Part shown: positions 51,001-63,063 of the stretch, piece after piece | Position numbering within the stretch: position 1 is the stretch's first letter | Layout of the letters: every line of letters starts with the position of its first letter | Assembly (NCBI RefSeq): GCF_016802725.1 | Contig: NC_052665.1 | Location: forward strand, 16,498,501-16,562,500 | Source: Solenopsis invicta | Taxonomy: Eukaryota; Arthropoda; Insecta; Hymenoptera; Formicidae | DNA length: 64,000 nucleotides | Direction of reading: 5' to 3' | Program-made: the position numbers and the translations under genes | Notes under the pieces: model-generated | Databases searched by the model: none | Seen by the model: the letters and a program-made list of their open reading frames with translations, nothing else | What the model was told of the DNA's origin: nothing

Positions 51001-51143
51001 CTCGGCTCCTTCGTCTCTCCTGTGTGTTTCAATACGCTAACTCTCCTGTCGCGTGATTTTTCTCGTAGTCGAGCCCACGTGTCCGATCGCACTTTGGGAA
51101 CCGCATCTTCGTTATCGCGTGTTCGGATTTGTTTGAGAATTAT
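48013..51143. other. noncoding stretch between the orphan exon and the uridine phosphorylase gene
   Basis: No gene is supported. The open frames at 48413-48742 and 50347-50739 lack recognisable domains and overlap others on the opposite strand. The right end is the 3' untranslated region of the minus-strand uridine phosphorylase gene. A degenerate signal ATTAAA on the minus strand at 50864-50859 is a possible polyadenylation signal. Confidence 0.5.
50636..50651. repeat. homopolymer of 16 G
   Basis: Sixteen consecutive G residues in otherwise mixed sequence. It could fold into a G-quadruplex-like structure, and the length is prone to sequencing error. Confidence 0.95.
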
Positions 51144-51326
51144 TTAATCATAATTCTCAGACTCCTGCTGTACCAGTTTGAACCGGCGCGGGCTCTTCAC
51201 GTAAAAGGAGCCGTGTCCCTCCAGGGATAGGCGGCCCTTGCGCTGAAGGTACGTGGTGATGTAGCGTGCGACCAGCTTCTGTGGTCGCATCTGCCATTCT
51301 TCCAACACTTCCTTGGGCGCCATAAC
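51144..51326 (-). CDS. UPP exon 6 (end)
   Basis: The acceptor TTATTTACAAAG precedes. After VMAPKEVLEEWQMRPQKLV, the expected last helix of the family, a lineage-specific tail of about 30 residues follows (RKGRLSLEGHGSFYV, then KSPRRF), ending in NYD and TAA. Confidence 0.9.
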   Translation of the reverse strand, partial: VMAPKEVLEEWQMRPQKLVARYITTYLQRKGRLSLEGHGSFYVKSPRRFKLVQQESENYD

Positions 51327-54300
51327 CTTTGTAAATAATAGATCTCAATTAGAGACGAGAGTCCCGATCGATTGAAAAGACTCAAACAACTAATAATATT
51401 AATCATTCCAATCGCATGTTGAACTATATGTACCATTTGCATACTTAACAAAATCAGCCCGAATAAATTGACGAGCTTCGCGTAATGACCAGTTCAAGCT
51501 TACGAGATCTTGTCAATAATTTTGTTCTCGACGGGCAACACATGAATAGCTCGTACATTCCCTTCGTCGCAAAATTATCACAATTTTCCAAAGTGCATAC
51601 GTAGATGAGAACACTAATGATATCCGCGATGAGTTGACCGTTCGTGACGCAAAGCTTGCGTGCGAGGTATATTAGATTTTTCACGAGCTCGATGTCGAAA
51701 ATACATAGATGACATATACCTGGTCGCCTTTGAGTCGGTCCAATAGCGTTACACACACGACGGCAGACTGGATGCCGGCGTGATGTGTCAGCGCAGCGAA
51801 GCAGAGACTTTCCATCTCGATGTTCACCACTCCGGCCTTCTGCAGCTTGGTGAGGTACTCCATCTTGTCGTTCTCCGTGAATTCGCAGAACGCGCCATCC
51901 AGGCGGCCCTGGCCCTCGTAGAAGTCGTTTGAGCACATGGTCTTGCCGATCACGGTGTCGTAGGGATCATCGCGGTGGGCCAGGGCCTTCAGGTCGCGAG
52001 CCAATTGCCGGTCGAGCTTCGCCGGTCGGCGCACCAATTTTCCGAGCACCATCTGTAACACGTGACATTCTCGCTCAATACTTGAACTATCGACGAATAA
52101 TTTCTATCGTTGAAGCATGTTATAATTTTTTTTTGAAAAAAAAGAAGTGAAGGGAGAAAATAAATTGATCAATCTATTTACACATACAATTTGTAACAAG
52201 TCACGAGAAATCTTTGGAAATACATTGTTACACAGTTGAATATATATATATAATTTTTAGAAAAAATTACAAACTAGTCATTTTAACTTCTTTAATATTT
52301 TTAGCGTTAATTTCTTTAAATTTTTATATAGAATCATAATTACATGCGAAAGGTATATTGCGCGCAAACAATTTAATTGATTAGTTGATAAGATAGGAAT
52401 ATAACGATGTGACATCGAGATTTCCTCTTCCTTCTTTTGTGTATGAATTTTATAAAATTACTAACCAATTCCATATGAGGCCTCATCATTTCATCAAGGG
52501 CTTCTTCCGAGATAACTACCGTGCCGCCTTCATGACCAACACCACCGCAAGTGCCGATCCTGATGAAGACTGGATCCTTTACCCTTGCGTGGTACATTAG
52601 CTTGATAACTTCGTGGAGCAGAATGCTAACCGAGGGTATACCCATTCCGTGCTAAACAGATAAATATCATTTGTGACATTGACTTTTTAAATAGCTGCGT
52701 TGCCTTTTATTAAACTTTTTTTGCTATAAAATTTATTAATATTTATCTTAAATACAACTAATAAAAAAAAATTATTGTTTTGACATACGTTTTGTATTAA
52801 AAATCTACAACGTCAGGCGCATTTGCTCGTAAAATATCAAGACGTATCTGCCACAAATAATTGCTTCTAGCAGGTAATCAGGTAACGCAATTGCGTCCCA
52901 AACTCCGTTCGATTCACTTGGCATGCCGCGTGCATAATTCGCGCGAAGCGAGACGATGGAAAACGGTTTGATCGTCCAGGCGTGTAAACCGCGCAAGTAG
53001 AGTATTATAACGGAGCGAGACAGGTGCCGAGCATGATTAGCGCGGAATGTTAGCGGATTCTTTTGCCTAGTAGGAATGGATTTTTTTATTTCGCTAACTG
53101 TAAATCGAATCTAGAAATACTAGAAGAATATTATCATATTTTTTCCTTCAAAAATCCGCGTCCTTTTAACAGCGTTTCTTATTGCCGCGCAGGGATCGGT
53201 GAAATAACTCTGATACTACTACTTATTTAAAATAAAAAATATTAGATATATTACAACTATAATACAACAGAAATAATTTAAAATAGAAAACAGATTTTGA
53301 AAACTTATTTAAAATATAAAATAAGGAAAAGGTATTTTTAATAAAGATTTCAAATGCATAATAATTTTTTATGATTTTGCTTATTTGGATGTATATTAAG
53401 CGTTTTCGTGTACTTAGCTATAACTGTATTACATGTATATGAAGCTCTTTAATAGAATCTGTCTTGGCTTTAATTAAAATGAGCTTGTTAAAATTGCCGT
53501 CCTTCATGCGCCTTCGATTCGGTTTTGCCATGAGAAAATAATCTTTTCAGTAGGCGTGTTAATCTTAATAAATTCGTTTTATGGTTAGATAGTGATACTG
53601 CGTAGTTACATTTTCATCTTGAAAGTATTGTACATTCTAGCGCAGTGCTCGTATTTAATTCGTTAGAATCCTTATCGTCTTCAGTAGCGGTAGAAACTTA
53701 TTTAAAACACTTATTCAAAATTAAATAATTTTTCTTTTTTCCATTTAAAATAGAAAATAGGTCATAAGAATTTATTTAACACAATAAATACTAAATAATT
53801 ATTTTAATTTATTTTATTTTAAATACATATTTTAAATAATGTTATTTTAACTTTCTCTGTTACTTTGAAACATTTTGCAGACACGGAAACTTATCCTATT
53901 GTTCGAATTACTGACATTGTTTTTCCCTAGGTATTGCTTGTTTGAAATCAGTTTTTAATAACTTTTGATATTTTGCTAAGAAATTAAATAACAAATTAAA
54001 TGTCAAAGCCATTTTATTCTTAAATTTTTTTAAATTGATCAAAATATTAATTTTAAAATTGACAATGATTTAATATTCAAAAGTGTGTCAAGGCTAATCT
54101 AAAATTTATTTACGGATTATGTATTACGATTTCTATCTGGCGATGCGTGGAGGTTTGAAAAAAAAAAGAACTATTAATCCAATCGAATTATGCGAAGTTA
54201 GTCACGGCTTGAATGAAAGGATAACAACTTTCATTGCGTATCGCGAACATGTTCGTCTCATTAACGGCACGGATTAAACAGGTTAATTATGCAAAAGTAA

Positions 54301-57300
54301 ATTTGCTTGAAACTTAGTCGCAAAGTTTTCAGTATGTACAATCCATTCCACATTCCAATCATAATAGCGCAATGCAAGGTGCTTTAAAGAACCGAACCAC
54401 TTAGCCGTCTACTTGACCTCGCGCTGTTTCTTTGATAATTGGTAAATAAATAAGTTATCGTCGAAGGGAAAGAATGTTCCATATCGTGAAAACGTTCGAG
54501 GCATGAAAGACTTACGCTGATAGATAGAACCGGGCCAACTTTGTACATCGAATAGCGGTAGGAATTCTTGGTGATGTCGAGAAGAGTCGTTCCCGCTGGT
54601 AGCTTGTGACCTATCTCCTTCATGATGTAGTTAGCGAAATGCTCCATCCTTTTCGGCGTTCCGCCCATGCAGACAAACTGTAACGAGAGAGGAGCGTAAT
54701 TACATTAAAAGGTTTGACAAGCAAAGAAGAGAAGAGCTCGTTGAAAGAATAATCGTTAAAATAATAATTGGAATAGTGACTGAAACGCGGGAACAATGTG
54801 GTAGACAAAGACGGAAAGCGAGTTGATTCGTTGAAGTGATGCGACCCGAATCTTCAGGCGCCCTGATTCATCTTAAATGTCAAAGATCATCGATACGTTA
54901 CGTTAGTAAAAATAAACGAGCGACCGATGGTGTAATCGCACGTTATTGAAGTATATTTCGCGATTTATTGATGTTGGCATCACGAGCATATCGCGTGACA
55001 CCAGTAGCCTCGTGTGATCACGAATGGTGCGTTTCTGATCCCGATCGAATATCAAGTGCAGGGAGCAAGGATGCGTTGACTAATCGATTATTGACAAACG
55101 CAATACATACCCACCGGGATGTTGTATGAATTGCTCTTATCGCGGAAAGTCAGAGGCCCAATATTAATCAGCGATGTAATATCTTACGTCATACTGTTTT
55201 GCTATTCGTCCGATAAGCGTACACTGAACGCGTTGATACGGAAAAAAGATGGACTAATTCTAACAGCCAAAAAATGTGTACGATTGAAAGAGATTTTCGA
55301 AAAGTACAAATCGAAGAGAGAGAAATTTTTATCTAAATTTTTACACTGCTCATTTTTGATTATCTCTTTTCAATAATTAAATAAATAAACGTAATGAAAC
55401 GTGTGCGATGCACTTTATAGATATCACAGTATCTCTTGCATTGGTGATAATTATTGTTTGTGATAATTATTGCGTGACTTGTATTTTATAAAACAAGAAC
55501 TTGCATTTAATAAATGCCAGCGCGTATTACGTAACTGTTGTGAGTTAACGCCATTGATTTAAAGCACAACGTATTAACAAGCAAAAAATGATGATAAATT
55601 GTGGTACGCGCCGTAATGCGTTTCTGATAATCACTTGAGTTTCACAATATAAGGATACACGAGTATTAAATTTAATAGAGTTGTATATTTAACAAAGGAA
55701 TGTATTGTAGATTTGCAGAAAAAACATTGGGCTCACTGTTTTTCATTTAATTTTACTTGGCAAAAATTATAATCAAAATAATCTTATCTTTTAATAATCT
55801 AAAGATTATTAAAAATTACTTAATAATAGAATAATTTTAGTATCCGAGAAACATATCAAACAGAGGAAGGCAACGATTGATTTTATTATTTTTTTAAGCC
55901 AAATTCCAAATTTTCTTTTGTTTAAAATGTGTCACACAATTTTCTTCGGATTGACTTATTATAATTTTTTAATGCAGATTCAGCAAATGAAAAAAGGGTA
56001 AAATCAATGAACTCTGTATGCTTTTCGAATCGCCTGTAAAATACTTCTTATGTCAATAATAAGTACATATTTGTTTATATACATTAAAGCACATTATCTA
56101 CTATAATATGTTTTTGTAATATGCAGATATCTTGGCAAATACTTCATGGTAATAATGATTATATCAATACAAAAATACAACTAATTAATTAAAAATAAAA
56201 ATCTGTAGTATGTTAAACTTTGGACGTGGAAATATAAAACCTTGTGCATTTATAAAGGATTCATAATATCGGGTTTACAATTATCGAGACACTGTAAACC
56301 AATAAGTAAAAATTAAAAGAATTTGTGAAAAGCGAGAGCGCTCAATTAAATTTTCGTTAAGCAAAAATTTATGTTGAAATTAATTAAAGAGTATAACGTT
56401 TCTCCAGACATTTCAGTCAAGATTTCTTACGTAAATAGATACTTTATTCCTCTGTGCAAATATAATAGAAATTTATCTTAACGTACCTTGACGTCACCGA
56501 ACATCTCAACCAGATCGTGGGAGCCGCTGCCGAGTGCGAGATGGTACAATATGTCTTGATCCATGAGTTCGATATTGGGGTTTCGTAATCGTACGGAGCC
56601 ATCGCTGTACCTGAAAGATGAAAAGCGTTTCACTTATATCTTATCACAGAACATTTTAAAAGTTCTATTCGAGAACTTTTGCAAGATCAAATACAATAAA
56701 TTCACTAATTTAGTAATGCAATAAGGGAGTAATCTCACTGCGAAACGGATAGCACGTATCATGGTACTGTTAATATATCAAAATGTTTGATTAACATTTC
56801 CACAATATGCGAACGCGTCGCATCGTCCGCATTTACGGAAACGGTACGATTAACTGGAATTTGCGCAAGCACAATTAGTGCTCAAAATTGTTAACCGTGA
56901 TGTTTGAATAATAATTGGATAAATCAACATTTACCGTCTATTTAAGCAAGAAACATTTACATTTAGACATGTAACGTTTTATAGCGAATTCGATTGACCA
57001 TACGTATGAAGTGTACTGGCGTATATTAAAACCGTTGCATATATTAATTTAATTTAAACAAAAATGAAATGCAAGTATCTCTCTTGAATGATAAAAGAAA
57101 TCTTATTTTATTAAACAGTACAATAATGTAGATTTCGTGGTTTCATCCATTTATATATTTATATTAAACACATTTTTACGTCGACTTCTGATGACGGCTT
57201 TAATGTTCACGGCTAGTGCATCCAATCGAATTCACCATTAATTAATAGAAAATGATCAATTTGCATAATACGTTATAAAGAGTCCTTTATAGTTTCTTTA

Positions 57301-60300
57301 TACTAATTCTGTTGAAGATAACGGTTAAACTGTGAAAGAAGACACTCGTCTTTGTAAAACTTAACGTTTGCTTTTGGATTATCATAAACGAGCTTCAATT
57401 AAATTGTGGCGATGGCCTTTGACATCGCGTCATCACGAATTTGATTTAATACAGCGAGCGACGAGCAATTGCATCAGTGTCGAAAATTAACTTTGTTAAT
57501 GCACTCGTAAGCCTAATCAGTGCCAGCCGTCAACGAATTCGCGCATCACCGTTCAACGGCCAGATAATAGTATTTGGCTTTTGACACCTCGACAATCGGA
57601 GACGCGCGAAACGTGATCATAGAAAGCTAGTCATCTGCGATCTGCTACAATTTGATATTTGTGGGAAATGATTCAACGAACGTAGTTGCTTTGTCACGCA
57701 GATCTAGGAATAAAAACAGGAAAGGTTGTAGAATTTCAATTATCAAAAGCAACATCTACGAAAGATATATTTTAACTACGGAAATGGGTCAAAGTGGAAC
57801 CGAACCGAACAGAACGGCGGAATTACAGTTCGTTCGTTTTAAGAATCGCGAGATTATTTGCCTTTCTCTACCTCGAAGAGATTTCTATAGAAGAAAATAT
57901 TCATCGCGTCGATAGTTCAGGTTCACCCATTGTTTCTAGACGCGCGTGATATTGCTCGGTAATGCAAATGTATACTGTACACCCTTTAATCTCTGACTGA
58001 CTGTTATCGATAGTTAGTTTCAATTTACGACTGCGAAATCGCAAACGTTTATTAATCCGTTTAACTACCACGCTCTCCAGCGGATAATATTCAAGTTACA
58101 TTTGTTATACTTTGAAGCCTGTTACACGTATTTATGTGTTCGAACCGCGTATAAACTGCTTACAATAATCACACACAATGGAATCTTTCTCAGAGATCGT
58201 TCTTTAAATTGATTTCGATCATCTGTTGACTTTTATCGCGCGCCATTTTACATGAGGCATTTAAATATTGTAAAAACGTTTGAACTTTCTTGTGTCTGTT
58301 TGAACTTTTCTTGATGTGCAAAGAAACGCCTTCCGAAAAGGATTCATGAGATACGTTTAATATTCGATGAGATAAATATAATTATAGAAAAATCCATGTT
58401 ACGATGTTTGATTTTCTCGTCAATATGTTCGCTTCATCGAATATACGTGTGTCTTGTAACACTGTACACGTTGTAACGTTCTCCCGAGAAATTTCGCATG
58501 CATAACAAGCGAAGACGATCATCTATTTCCATCTAAATGTCTTACTATGCACGTCGGATATTCAGGGGCTACCGTGTTCCTTCCAGATATAGGTTCATGA
58601 ATATGGAATAATTATTAAGTAAATTCATATCAGATGTGAAAAGTTCTCACTCATAATTTTCAACAATACGATAATTAGGCGATCCTGGTAATTAAGCCGT
58701 CGGATTACGGTTTTGATAGAGTAAAGTTCAGCTGAAATTACCTGGGAAATAAGTTCCGATATCCAGATCGAGTTACTTGATAAAGTTAACGATAATAAAA
58801 GACTTTTGGAATTGAGTAAGCTTTTAATATTGCAGATGCAGCAGAAGTTCCTTCTTCAGTCAATTTAGATTACGAAATTCAATTTAATTGGAATTTCAAG
58901 ATACCGAGATTTGTTCTTGAGATTGTTCTTAAATATTAAGGGTTAGAATTTGCGATAATGAATAAATGTGGTTTATATCAAACGAGATGATTCGAGTAAA
59001 AAGTTTCTTCGAATCGTCTTCCCTGTCCGTCGTTAGATCAAAATCGGAGGAGAGAAACAGGTATCTAATACCGTCAATCATATATCTTTTTACTTTTAAC
59101 TCACAACTGCTCCTCACCTTATTTTAGCTTATGTATTAGCTGATCAAGTGATATCTTCGAGATAATTCTTTACACTCCCTTTATCAATTATCAAATAGAA
59201 CTCGAAGGAGACTCTAACAGGCACGCCCTTAAATCTGTTAATATTTTGTTAGTTATTAGATTATAGCTTCAATATTGCCTATTACTTATCATTATCAACT
59301 TGATGTATTTTTATCTTTGAAAAAAAAAATTCTCGTTATTTTTGTTACCCGTGAGAGATAGTTCGCGCAAGAAATCTCTTCGATCGCCTTCTCTAGCCAT
59401 TTTTAAATACTTTAGAGAAGTGGAACATGGTATATTATCTAATATCCTATCTTTTTAATTGCGACTATCTGGTTCTCCATCTTATGTTAGCAGATCGAGA
59501 GATGTCTTCTTTATAGATAACACCATCTTCATCCGTTATCGAGTAAAAATCGGACAAGGGATTCTAATCTGTCATTACCGATCACAGCTTCAACCTGTTG
59601 TCATTATTAACTTGATATATATTTTAATCTTGGAAAAACGCTCCTGCCGTTTTCCGTGACCCGCGAGATATCTTCGCTCGAGAAACTACCCAACCCAAGG
59701 TCTCTCCGTTTTGCGTTATCTATCTTTTGTATGACTTCGCGACGGGCTTTCCATTATTCCCTTCACGCGAGCTCGACAGAACTATGCTCGCTCGAATAAT
59801 GTAGAGAATGCAAAGATACACAGTACCTCCGTTGCATATGCAACGTAGTTGCATTTGCCATATTTCCGTTATTGCAATTGGAAGACACGACCGTGCGTCT
59901 TCGTTTCACAGTTGCGTTACCGTTCGATGTCTCTTCTTCAAGCATTTCGCAATAACTTCTCGTACTACTCGCATTGAGAAAGAAAAACGATCGGGTTTGC
60001 TCATTTTACGTAGCGTATATAAATATGCAATTTTTTAGTCTATTGAGGTATACTGCTGCTTTTCTACGTGACGTATTAAATAAGGGAATTAATAATGTAA
60101 TTGTAAATATGAGCCATTGCTATTATCGAAGTAATAATTTCATTAACGCGCATAATGTTATTTGCATACTGCACAGTATTAATAACTCAATATTGCACAA
60201 CGTAAAATGTCAATGTTAACATTATGATCTATTATATATTAATATTCGTATATTCTATCATGCACGGTAGTCTATATAGGATTTAATACAGCACGTAAAT

Positions 60301-61740
60301 GATACGGGAGAGATTATTTCATTTTCAACTATTAATACACATAAAAGGCGTGCCCAGAAATGTGCCCAGCATTCGCGCGAGAAATCCTTTATTACAAACA
60401 TAGAGAATTAAATGCACGCGTCAATTCGTTGAAATTCAAAAACGCAAATATTATTTTTTCACGTGAAAAATTTCACGTTCGCGATAAATCAAATCATCAA
60501 GCAAAAGCCGTGAGAAATTTGCTTCAACCCAATTTTCAATTTATTTTATATACTTCTCTCCAAAATATGAATACGAAATTTATCATTTAGTTTATTTCTT
60601 TTTTTTACTAATAAAACGTGGAGTTATGATTGAAATTAATGGAGTAAATTGAATGGCGAGCGAAAAATAAGCTGTATTTTTCCGGCAAGTCAGCTCGACG
60701 GTATCGAATCGAGCAACCCCGTGAGGAAAATCGATCTTTGCGGTCAGTCGAGTCTATTTGTCGGGATCCGGCTGCTAGTTTCCCATAGAAAGAAAGTACC
60801 TCGTCTAACCGAACTGCTGTACTACCTGATTTTCCTGTCGTGCACTCCCGTCTGCCAACTTCACGCAGAACAAACACAATGATCCAACTCTGTATCGTAA
60901 AGTGGAGTTCGGTTTAATGGAATGAAATGGAAAAAAGTGGTCTTTCAGACATCAATCTGTTTCCGTATTTGTTGCATGTATTTTCCATAGATTTCGATAT
61001 TTAGACAACAAAACGAAATTGACTGCAATATAGCAATAGTCTTGTTTTGATGTGATTTGACGTATAAAATGAAATAACAAGCATGTGAAACAATTCGTTG
61101 TGCGATTCAATCGCGCGTATATTTATTGCAGAATATTATATACGGAAAAAACAAATTTTGCTACAATATCTATAAGTTTAGTTAGATATAGATCTGCAAA
61201 GAACTTTGTTGGGCCATCAAAATAATTATGCAGGACGTTCAAGCGTGATGAGCAATGCTGTAAAAAGTTTTGACAATCTGGCAACTAACTCGAGCGTCCT
61301 ACATAATTATTTTGACGGTCCAGTAAAATTATTTTCAAATCTGTGTGTCTAATTAAATTTTTAGATATTGTAGAAAAATCGTTCTTCCCATGTAGCATTT
61401 TTTTTTAATTTATTCTTGCATAAAAATTTCACCCTTTGAAGAATGTCGACAAGTTATTCAATCTAGTTCGTGATAAAATCGAAATTTAACTTCATCTGCA
61501 AGTTGTCGTCTACTTGATCTTACTTTATTAAACTGATTTTCGCGTACTCGAAACGAGTTATAAACCGCGGAATGACACTTTCCAGTTTACGTTGCCTAAA
61601 AAAAAGTGTCCCTACCTAACCGGACTGATGGACTCTCTTGGCTCCTTGACCTTGTCCTTCTCCACTGGTGGCGGTTTCAGCGAACAAACATGCTCCTCCG
61701 ACTCATCCAGAGTCCCGTTCTGACAGTCGCAGGTCGGCAT
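51144..61740 (-). CDS. uridine phosphorylase (UPP1/UPP2 type), six exons, 370 aa
   Basis: Catalyses uridine plus phosphate to uracil plus ribose-1-phosphate in cytosolic pyrimidine salvage. Exons on the minus strand are 61740-61616, 56610-56487, 54677-54516, 52651-52466, 52052-51720 and 51326-51144. All have GT-AG borders and compatible phases and total 1113 bases. Visible family features are FGDVK (79-83), GGTPKR with Arg93, Arg124 before YSMYKVGPV, HGMGIPS (138-144), RIGTCGG (168-174) for phosphate, EGQGRLDG (245-252) with Gln247 and Arg249 for uracil, and NIEMES (276-281) with Met279 and Glu280 for ribose. These follow the known animal enzymes at a near-constant offset of about 30. About 30 extra residues occur at each end. 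The N-terminal one is Cys/Glu/Lys-rich with MPTCDCQN at the start. The gene appears intact and functional. Whether it is the UPP1 or UPP2 orthologue cannot be told. Confidence 0.95.
51720..52052 (-). CDS. UPP exon 5
   Basis: The acceptor GTGTTACAG precedes and the donor GTATAT follows. Its 111 codons include TMCSNDFYEGQGRLDG (uracil-binding Gln and Arg) and NIEMES (ribose-binding Met and Glu), ending TLLDRLKGDQ in phase 0. Confidence 0.95.
52466..52651 (-). CDS. UPP exon 4
   Basis: The acceptor TCTGTTTAG precedes and the donor GTTAGT follows. Its 62 codons start HGMGIPSVSILLHE and include the RIGTCGG phosphate-binding motif and the GTVVISEEALD strand-helix segment. Confidence 0.95.
52652..54515 (-). 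other. UPP intron 3
   Basis: AT-rich intron of 1.9 kb. ACTTATTTAAAA-like words recur around 53220-53350 and 53695-53830, a possible old repeat remnant. No gene is supported. Confidence 0.6.
54516..54677 (-). CDS. UPP exon 3
   Basis: The acceptor TCTCGTTACAG precedes and the donor GTAAGT follows. Its 54 codons run from FVCMGGTPKR, containing phosphate-contact Arg93, to MYKVGPVLSIS, with Arg124 just before it. Confidence 0.95.
54678..56486 (-). other. UPP intron 2
   Basis: AT-rich intron of 1.8 kb. An 85-codon forward frame at 55119-55376 shows no family resemblance and is regarded as chance. No repeat or RNA gene was noticed. Confidence 0.6.
56487..56610 (-). CDS. UPP exon 2
   Basis: The acceptor CATCTTTCAG precedes and the donor GTACGT follows. 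It encodes the Arg completing the split codon and 41 residues, starting the conserved domain with NPNIELMDQDILYHLALG and ending FGDVK. Confidence 0.95.
58975..59660. repeat. diverged tandem duplication in UPP intron 1
   Basis: Two, perhaps three, old copies lie head to tail at a spacing of about 330-370 bases. Paired landmarks are TATCTTTTTACTTTTAA (59085) with TATCTTTTTAATTGCGA (59449), the TTAGCTGATCAAGTGATATC and TTAGCAGATCGAGAGATGTC stretches, and AGCTTCAA ... TTGATGTATTTTTATCTT with AGCTTCAA ... TTGATATATATTTTAATCTT. Divergence is high and nothing is coded. Confidence 0.6.
61139..61393. mobile_element. MITE family A, copy 3
   Basis: Begins ATACGGAAAAAACAAATTTTG and ends with the mirrored GAAAAATCGTTCTTCCCATGTA. 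The inner arms AAAATAATTATGCAGGACG and CGTCCTACATAATTATTTTG also pair. It shares the AAAGTTTTGACA core, here inverted, with the other two copies. It lies about 220 bases from the end of UPP exon 1. Confidence 0.7.
61616..61740 (-). CDS. UPP exon 1 (start)
   Basis: ATG at 61740-61738 opens 41 codons plus two bases, then donor GTAGGG. The peptide is hydrophilic, with Cys near the start and a PPPVEKDKVKEP segment, and is not part of the conserved enzyme fold. The start is the first ATG in a frame that joins in phase to exon 2. The 5' leader continues upstream without an obvious acceptor. Confidence 0.8.
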
Positions 61741-61742
61741 CC

Positions 61743-61837
61743 TGATTCTTTTTCAAAGCACGAATTTCACTACCTCGAAGCTCGCCGCACGGTTTTCGAT
61801 GGAGGTTCTTGCGAAACTGGTCCTGATCTTTGCCTCC
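61743..61837. repeat. duplicated block at the UPP leader, copy 1
   Basis: This 95-base block directly upstream of the UPP start codon matches 62668-62766 in the same orientation. Shared landmarks are TGATTCTTTTTCAAA, CACGAATTTCA, CGCAC(A/G)GTTT, TGGAGG and GGTCCTGATCTTTGC. Confidence 0.8.
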
Positions 61838-61840
61838 GTA

Positions 61841-63063
61841 GCGATTCGTTGACGTAAACGATTTAAGATAGCACGATATACATAAGTCGCGCGTTTTGAA
61901 ACGAAGCTGATCGACGATGTCAGAGAATAGTTGGCGACGATCGCTGCGAGGACCTTTATATGTCGCTCGGGACATGCACCGTGCATCGTTCCCACCACGT
62001 CGCTGCTCGCCGGTCGCAGCTGCCAATCGCCGGACACGTTCTCCTCGGACATGAACATGACACACGCGTAACCGGTTGCGATAGCTGACTGTGCAAGTGC
62101 AAGTTGCGATGCAAATGTCATGCCGGTTCACGCGACTACCGGCGGCGACGAACGCATATACGGGGTATCTGGTGGATCGGGGTGAGTCAAGTGAGCGTAA
62201 ACTACAGATTACCATCTTCAAACGCAGTTTCACGAAAAGCCAAGACGATTTACGCGCAGAATTTCCCACTTTCAAATCTTATCCGGACGTGGTAAATCTG
62301 TGGTAAAGGTGAAATTTTTATCACGAACGATAAAAAGATGTACGCAGAATTTTTCTGCGTACTCGTCTTTCTATCATTGCGAAAGCAGTGGGTTGCGAAG
62401 TTTCGATTGGACGGCCTAAAATTAATATCTTTGCGCAATGTAAAGATACAGCTTCGTCTTATTCTAATTTCCATTTCAAATTGCCTGAATTGCGCACTCT
62501 GTCTATATCTAGACATTTCATCATTGCTGACAATGACCGATAACGGGGCTTTTAATAGTTTGCTTCATTAACTTTTTATATTAATTCATTCCCTTCACAT
62601 TCATTAAAATGAAAAATATTAATTAATGTTCAACAGTAACGACGTCAAGATTGGTAGTCAAACCTCTTGATTCTTTTTCAAAACACGAATTTCAAAAATT
62701 GACAGATCGTCGCACAGTTTCCAGTGGAGGATGTTACGAAAGTGGGCGGTCCTGATCTTTGCTTCCAATGCTCTCAGGGAATTCCCCTAAGATAGATATA
62801 TGTGCTTGATTTATAATTTAAAGTAAAACGTAAGCAAGTTATATTGTCGCGGAGTTATTTATTCAAATTTATAAAAAATTTTCAGATTTCATGGAATTTT
62901 ACTCGTAGATGAGATTAGAAATTTTTTTCAGTGTAGCTTGGAAACAAATTTGTTTTTTATATTTTTTAATGTTTCTTTATCATCGTAATTACAAAGACAA
63001 ATCATTTGAGTTTTGATTAATTAGAATATTAAATTTAAAACAAAGTATTCAAAGACTCTCAAG
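61841..63063 (-). promoter_or_regulatory. UPP upstream region / promoter candidate
   Basis: Bases about 61841-62300 are GC-richer and would hold the UPP leader and promoter. Long minus-strand frames (122 and 190 codons) overlap here but show no recognisable protein and read into the leader in frames other than the enzyme. From 62300 on the DNA is ordinary AT-rich intergenic sequence, except for the duplicated block. Confidence 0.35.
62668..62766. repeat. duplicated block at the UPP leader, copy 2
   Basis: Diverged second copy about 925 bases further from the gene. It lacks the initiator ATG of copy 1. It may be a duplicated leader or promoter piece, or both may derive from a dispersed repeat that supplied leader sequence. 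Confidence 0.8.

Larger units (their letters stand above)
56611..61615 (-). other. UPP intron 1 (5.0 kb)
   Basis: The intron carries MITE family A copy 3 and a diverged tandem duplication near 59 kb. It also has a GC-richer patch at 60640-60960 that might be an alternative leader exon, although no coding evidence supports that. Other open frames are short and unrecognised. Confidence 0.6.

Noticed and set aside
61703..62275. 190-codon minus-strand frame upstream of and overlapping UPP exon 1
   Set aside because: It reads in a different frame from the enzyme, has no domain and covers the likely leader and promoter.
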